From an uncultured Coriobacteriaceae bacterium (lineage in GTDB: Bacteria > Actinomycetota > Coriobacteriia > Coriobacteriales > Eggerthellaceae), in the NCBI GenBank assembly GCA_900552585.1, contig USAB01000074.1, positions 1 through 9,160 of the forward strand: DNA of 9,160 bases. The letters are read 5' to 3'. Both the position numbers and the translations under genes were made by a program. Under the pieces are notes generated by a model. That model was given only the letters and a program-made list of their open reading frames with translations, was not told the DNA's origin and searched no databases. Of the stretch, positions 6,540-9,160 are shown piece after piece. Every line of letters starts with the position of its first letter. Positions within the stretch are counted from its first letter, which is position 1.

Positions 6540-6757
6540 GATGTTACCTCCTCAGTCCATGGGATTCGCCGTCCCGATTGATTGACTGCTTAAAACGTAA
6601 ACGGCGTTTGTAACGTCGAAAATACGGGGTTGTTTCGATTTCTTTAACGATACGAGCCTTTGACGTGGGGAAACACAGCCGTAACAATCAAATCTTAGTG
6701 TCAGGGTCAGCTGATAGCAGTAGCTACGGTTAATCGAAAGGTGAAAGGGTGAGACGG
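6540..6757. promoter_or_regulatory. Divergent control region between the cyclodeaminase-like gene and the oxidoreductase operon
   Basis: This 218-nt stretch is visibly more AT-rich than the genes around it and must drive both directions. It holds two dyads that could be operators: AAACG-G-CGTTT (6599-6609) and TCGAAA-N11-TTTCGA (6616-6638). CGTAA/GTAACG words also recur (6596-6600, 6610-6615, 6681-6685). The leftward gene has a strong SD at 6546-6553 but no clear -35/-10. No regulator gene is in the window. Confidence 0.6.
6660..6688 (+). promoter_or_regulatory. Candidate sigma-70 promoter of the oxidoreductase operon
   Basis: TTGACG (6660-6665, five of six matches to the -35 consensus) is separated by exactly 17 nt from AACAAT (6683-6688, four of six matches to the -10). 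Transcription would begin near 6695, giving a leader of about 60 nt before the ATG at 6758. The dyads noted at 6599-6638 lie upstream of the -35, where an activator would sit. Confidence 0.5.
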
Positions 6758-7093
6758 ATGGATATGAGGATTGAAGCGCATCCGATTATCGACAGCTATG
6801 AAAAGGGCAAGCAGGTCACCTTCTCGTTCGACGGCAAGGAGATGAAAGGCTACGAAGGCGAATCTATTGCGGCCGCACTGCATGCGGCCGGCGTCATGAC
6901 GCATCGCTACACGGCGAAGCAGCACAAGCCCCGCGGGGTGTTCTGCTGCATCGGGCGTTGCACGGACTGCGTCATGATCGTGAACGGGCAGCCGAACGTG
7001 CGCACGTGCATCACGCCGCTGGAAGAAGGCATCTCGGTGGAAACACAATACGGGGTGCAGACGAAGGAACAATGGGAGGCTGACCACAAATGA
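6758..7093 (+). CDS. HcnA-like [2Fe-2S] ferredoxin-type subunit of an amine/amino-acid dehydrogenase
   Basis: This small protein (111 residues from the ATG at 6758) has the plant-type ferredoxin pattern of the HcnA/SoxA-alpha-N family: the acidic turn YEGESIAAALHAAG, then RGVFCCIGRCTDC and C84 in NVRTC. This gives ligands C63-x4-C68-x2-C71-x12-C84; C64 is extra. In hydrogen cyanide synthase, opine oxidases and sarcosine oxidase-like complexes this subunit or domain passes electrons from the flavin site. Three in-frame starts are possible: GTG 6749, ATG 6758 and ATG 6764. I prefer 6758 because AGGG at 6746-6749 is well placed, but GTG 6749 with AAAGGTG upstream is a fair alternative. Its stop overlaps the next start (ATGA at 7090-7093), showing translational coupling. 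Confidence 0.88.
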   Translation: MDMRIEAHPIIDSYEKGKQVTFSFDGKEMKGYEGESIAAALHAAGVMTHRYTAKQHKPRGVFCCIGRCTDCVMIVNGQPNVRTCITPLEEGISVETQYGVQTKEQWEADHK

Positions 7094-8685
7094 AGCGCTA
7101 TGAGATGATTGTCGTCGGCGCCGGCCCCGCTGGTCTTTCGGCCGCCATCGAAGCGGCCAAGCTGGGCATGGATGTTGCCGTATTCGACGAAAATGCCCGT
7201 CCCGGCGGACAGCTGTTCAAGCAGATACATAAGTTCTTCGGCTCGAAGGAACACCACGCGAAGGAGCGCGGCTTCCGCATCGGCGAGGACTTGCTGGAAG
7301 AGGCCCGCCAGGCCGGCGTGAAAGTGTTCTTGAACGCCGTGGTCATGGGCATATACGAAGAGAAGGAAGTGCTTGTTCGCGAAGACGACGAGGTGATCCA
7401 CTACAAGGGCGATAACATCATCATCGCCACGGGCGCCGCGGAGAACATGATCCCGTTCAAGGGCTGGGACAAGCCCGGCGTCATCGGCGCAGGCGCGGCG
7501 CAGGCCCTGATGAACCTACAGGGCGTCATGCCGGGCAAGCGCGTCCTGATGGTGGGCTCCGGCAACGTAGGCTTGGTAGTTTCCTTCCAGCTGCTGCAGG
7601 CCGGATGCGAGGTTGCCGCCGAGGTGGATGCTGCACCGCGTGTCGGCGGCTACGGCGTACATGCCGCGAAGGTCGCCCGCACGGGCGTACCGTTCCTGAC
7701 GCGCCATACCGTTGTCGAGGCATTGGGAACGGACCGCGTCGAAGGCGCCGTGGTCGCGGAGGTGGACGATTGTTTCCAACCCATTCCCGGCACCGAGCAG
7801 ACCTTCGATGTGGATACCATCTGCATCGCGGTGGGTCTTTCGCCTATGAGCCAGCTGGCAGACAACGCCGGCTGCGATATGAAGTTCATCCCGCGCAAGG
7901 GCGGCAACGTACCCGTGGTCGATGAGTTCGGTGAAACCAGCATCAAGGGCATCTACTGCGCCGGCGATGTGGCCGGTATCGAGGAAGCGTCCTCGGCCAT
8001 GCTGCTGGGCCGCATCTCGGGAGCGCATGCCGCACGCGAATGCGGGTACCTGGATGCCGCGGAGTTCGACAAGCGCGTGGGGGCATACCATGCATCGCTC
8101 GGCCAGCTGCGCGAGGGCATGTTCGCCCCGAAGAACAAGGGTCGCACGGACTGGGTGACCACGGACGAGGGCTACACCATTTCCCAAAACCTGCTGAAGA
8201 ACGGCTACGTGACGGAAGAGGAGATGAAGAGCTTCCCCGCCGCGTCCGTGAATAAGCCGGGCATCCACCCGGTGATCGAATGCACGCAGAACATCCCCTG
8301 CAACCCCTGCCAGGACGCGTGCAAGTTCGGCTGCATCATGGTCGGTTCCGACATCGTGAAGCTGCCGGTTGTGAACCCGGAAAGCAAGTGCACGGGCTGC
8401 GGCATGTGCGTGGCGGCATGCTCCGGCCAGGCCATCTTCCTGCTGAACGAGGATTTCGAACCCGGTTACGCAAGCATCGGCATCCCGTACGAGTTCCTGC
8501 CACTGCCCGAGAAGGGTCAGAAGGGCATGGCGCTGGACCGTTCCGGCAAGCCCGTCTGCCCGGCGGAGATCGTTTCCGTGAAGAACACGAAGGCCATGGA
8601 CAAAACCGTTCTGCTGACTATGAAGGTGCCTCTGGAGTACGCCGACAAGGCGCGCTTCTACAAGGCCGAGGGGGAGATCGCATGA
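7090..8685 (+). CDS. HcnB-like FAD/NAD(P) oxidoreductase fused to a C-terminal ferredoxin-like [4Fe-4S] domain
   Basis: This 531-residue protein begins MKRYEMIVVGAGPAGLSAA, an FAD-binding GxGxxG (G10-G15). A second dinucleotide fold has VGSGNVG (G156-G161), and the ATG motif IIIATGAAEN and the IYCAGDVAGIEE segment complete a pyridine nucleotide-disulfide type flavoprotein of the HcnB/opine oxidase A class. After residue about 390 it gains a cysteine-rich tail: C398, C404, C407, C411 and C415, then a canonical C434-x2-C437-x2-C440-x3-C444 motif, enough for two [4Fe-4S] clusters. Classic HcnB and OoxA proteins carry a BFD-like [2Fe-2S] tail instead; here that unit is the next separate gene. The inferred role is moving electrons from the catalytic DAO subunit to NAD(P) or a low-potential carrier, which suits anaerobic life. 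ATGA overlaps join it to both neighbours. Confidence 0.88.
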   Translation: MKRYEMIVVGAGPAGLSAAIEAAKLGMDVAVFDENARPGGQLFKQIHKFFGSKEHHAKERGFRIGEDLLEEARQAGVKVFLNAVVMGIYEEKEVLVREDDEVIHYKGDNIIIATGAAENMIPFKGWDKPGVIGAGAAQALMNLQGVMPGKRVLMVGSGNVGLVVSFQLLQAGCEVAAEVDAAPRVGGYGVHAAKVARTGVPFLTRHTVVEALGTDRVEGAVVAEVDDCFQPIPGTEQTFDVDTICIAVGLSPMSQLADNAGCDMKFIPRKGGNVPVVDEFGETSIKGIYCAGDVAGIEEASSAMLLGRISGAHAARECGYLDAAEFDKRVGAYHASLGQLREGMFAPKNKGRTDWVTTDEGYTISQNLLKNGYVTEEEMKSFPAASVNKPGIHPVIECTQNIPCNPCQDACKFGCIMVGSDIVKLPVVNPESKCTGCGMCVAACSGQAIFLLNEDFEPGYASIGIPYEFLPLPEKGQKGMALDRSGKPVCPAEIVSVKNTKAMDKTVLLTMKVPLEYADKARFYKAEGEIA

Positions 8686-9014
8686 GCAAGATAATCCGCA
8701 CCGCGCCGGAAGGCGAATTCGTACCCCAGCCGGATGACGACATGATCATCTGCCGGTGCGAGGAGATTACGAAGGGCGAGATCAGGAAGGCCGTGCACGA
8801 CGGCCTGCGCACCACGAACGAGGTCAAGCGCTGGCTGCGCTGCGGCATGGGCCTGTGCCAGGGCCAGACGTGCCAACGCAACTTCCAGAACATCATCGCG
8901 CGAGAGCAGGGCGCCAAGATCGACGACCTGGGATTCATCACCGGCCGCTGCACCGTTCGCCCGGTGGTCATCGGCACATTCGCGAACGAAGTCATTGACG
9001 AGAAGGAGAAGTAG
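8682..9014 (+). CDS. BFD-like [2Fe-2S]-binding protein, stand-alone subunit
   Basis: This 110-residue protein matches the bacterioferritin-associated ferredoxin-like domain: IICRCEEITKGEIRKAV gives C24-x-C26, and RCGMGLCQGQTC gives C59-x4-C64, the four usual ligands of the [2Fe-2S] cluster (C54 is extra). The tail GRCTVRPVVIG resembles the segment that follows this domain in HcnB/opine oxidase A-type proteins, where it is normally a C-terminal part and not a separate gene. Its ATG lies inside the stop of the flavoprotein gene (ATGA, 8682-8685), with GGGGGAG just upstream, so the subunits are translated together. It should serve as an electron relay in the same dehydrogenase complex. Confidence 0.88.
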   Translation: MSKIIRTAPEGEFVPQPDDDMIICRCEEITKGEIRKAVHDGLRTTNEVKRWLRCGMGLCQGQTCQRNFQNIIAREQGAKIDDLGFITGRCTVRPVVIGTFANEVIDEKEK

Positions 9015-9017
9015 GCC

Positions 9018-9160
9018 ATGGCTGACGAGAAGAGAACCGCATCGGTGATCATCATCGGCGGCGGCATCGTTGCCTGTGCCACCGCTTACAACCTTGCCAA
9101 ACGCGGAATGAAAGACATCATCGTCCTGGAGAAGAAGGAAATCGGCAACGGCGGCTCCTG
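9018..9160 (+). CDS. FAD-dependent amino acid/amine oxidoreductase, DAO family (HcnC/opine oxidase B-like), 3'-partial
   Basis: The first 47 codons are in the window. After MADEKRTA they show the FAD-binding Rossmann opening VIIIGGGIVACATAYNLAKRG, with Glu closing the second strand in IIVLEKKEIGNGGS. This is the usual N-terminus of DAO-family flavoproteins (D-amino acid dehydrogenase, sarcosine oxidase beta, HcnC, opine oxidase B). The last glycine of GxGxxG is Ala19, a tolerated change in some members. It starts 3 nt after the BFD-like gene and has GGAG at 9005-9008. It is most likely the catalytic subunit of the complex, oxidising a C-N bond of an amino acid, secondary amine or opine. The substrate cannot be judged from this fragment. 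Confidence 0.85.
   Translation, partial: MADEKRTASVIIIGGGIVACATAYNLAKRGMKDIIVLEKKEIGNGGS

Noticed and set aside
1..9160. tRNA, rRNA, insertion sequence or prophage remnants
   Set aside because: No tRNA-like cloverleaf, rRNA segment, transposase or terminal inverted repeat was seen on reading either strand.
6758..9160. Calling the operon hydrogen cyanide synthase (hcnABC)
   Set aside because: The subunits are homologous, but the fused ferredoxin domain, the split BFD unit, the neighbouring OCD-family gene and the probable anaerobic host fit another amine or amino-acid dehydrogenase better; glycine-specific residues cannot be checked in the truncated DAO gene.

Overview
This is a GC-rich, gene-dense window of about 9.2 kb. 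Its gene content and style suggest an anaerobic actinobacterium of class Coriobacteriia, most likely family Eggerthellaceae (Eggerthella, Gordonibacter, Slackia or relatives). That placement is inferred from the NRAMP-related magnesium transporter type, the iron-sulfur-rich flavin oxidoreductases and the general protein style. No marker gene is present to prove it.

Layout: (1) Plus strand, 1-2974: the 3' part of a cytoplasmic MgtE-type Mg2+-sensor protein (MgtE N domain, two CBS domains, one C-terminal membrane helix), 5 nt before an NRAMP-family transporter with altered metal-site motifs, then a 5-formyltetrahydrofolate cyclo-ligase. (2) Minus strand, 6539-3068 (read right to left): an ornithine cyclodeaminase/mu-crystallin family protein, an Amt ammonium channel, a 359-nt hairpin- and repeat-rich gap, and an isochorismatase-like cysteine hydrolase with its own good -10 box and ribosome binding site. 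(3) Plus strand, 6758 to the window end: a tightly coupled operon of four redox genes, namely an HcnA-like [2Fe-2S] protein, an HcnB-like FAD/NAD(P) oxidoreductase with a C-terminal ferredoxin-like domain, a stand-alone BFD-like [2Fe-2S] protein, and the first 47 codons of an FAD-dependent amino acid/amine oxidase (DAO family, HcnC-like). The first three are joined by ATGA overlaps and the fourth follows after 3 nt.

How they may work together: block 1 looks like a Mg2+ uptake pair in which the sensor and the channel-like domain come from different families. Blocks 2 and 3 are divergent from a 218-nt intergenic region holding a candidate sigma-70 promoter and two dyads. They resemble opine, hydroxyproline and sarcosine-type catabolic loci, where a multi-subunit flavin/iron-sulfur dehydrogenase oxidises a secondary amine or amino acid, a cyclodeaminase-like enzyme handles the imine or amino acid, and ammonium is released. 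The ammonium channel and the amidase-type hydrolase beside it fit a nitrogen-scavenging theme. The substrate cannot be read from the sequence.
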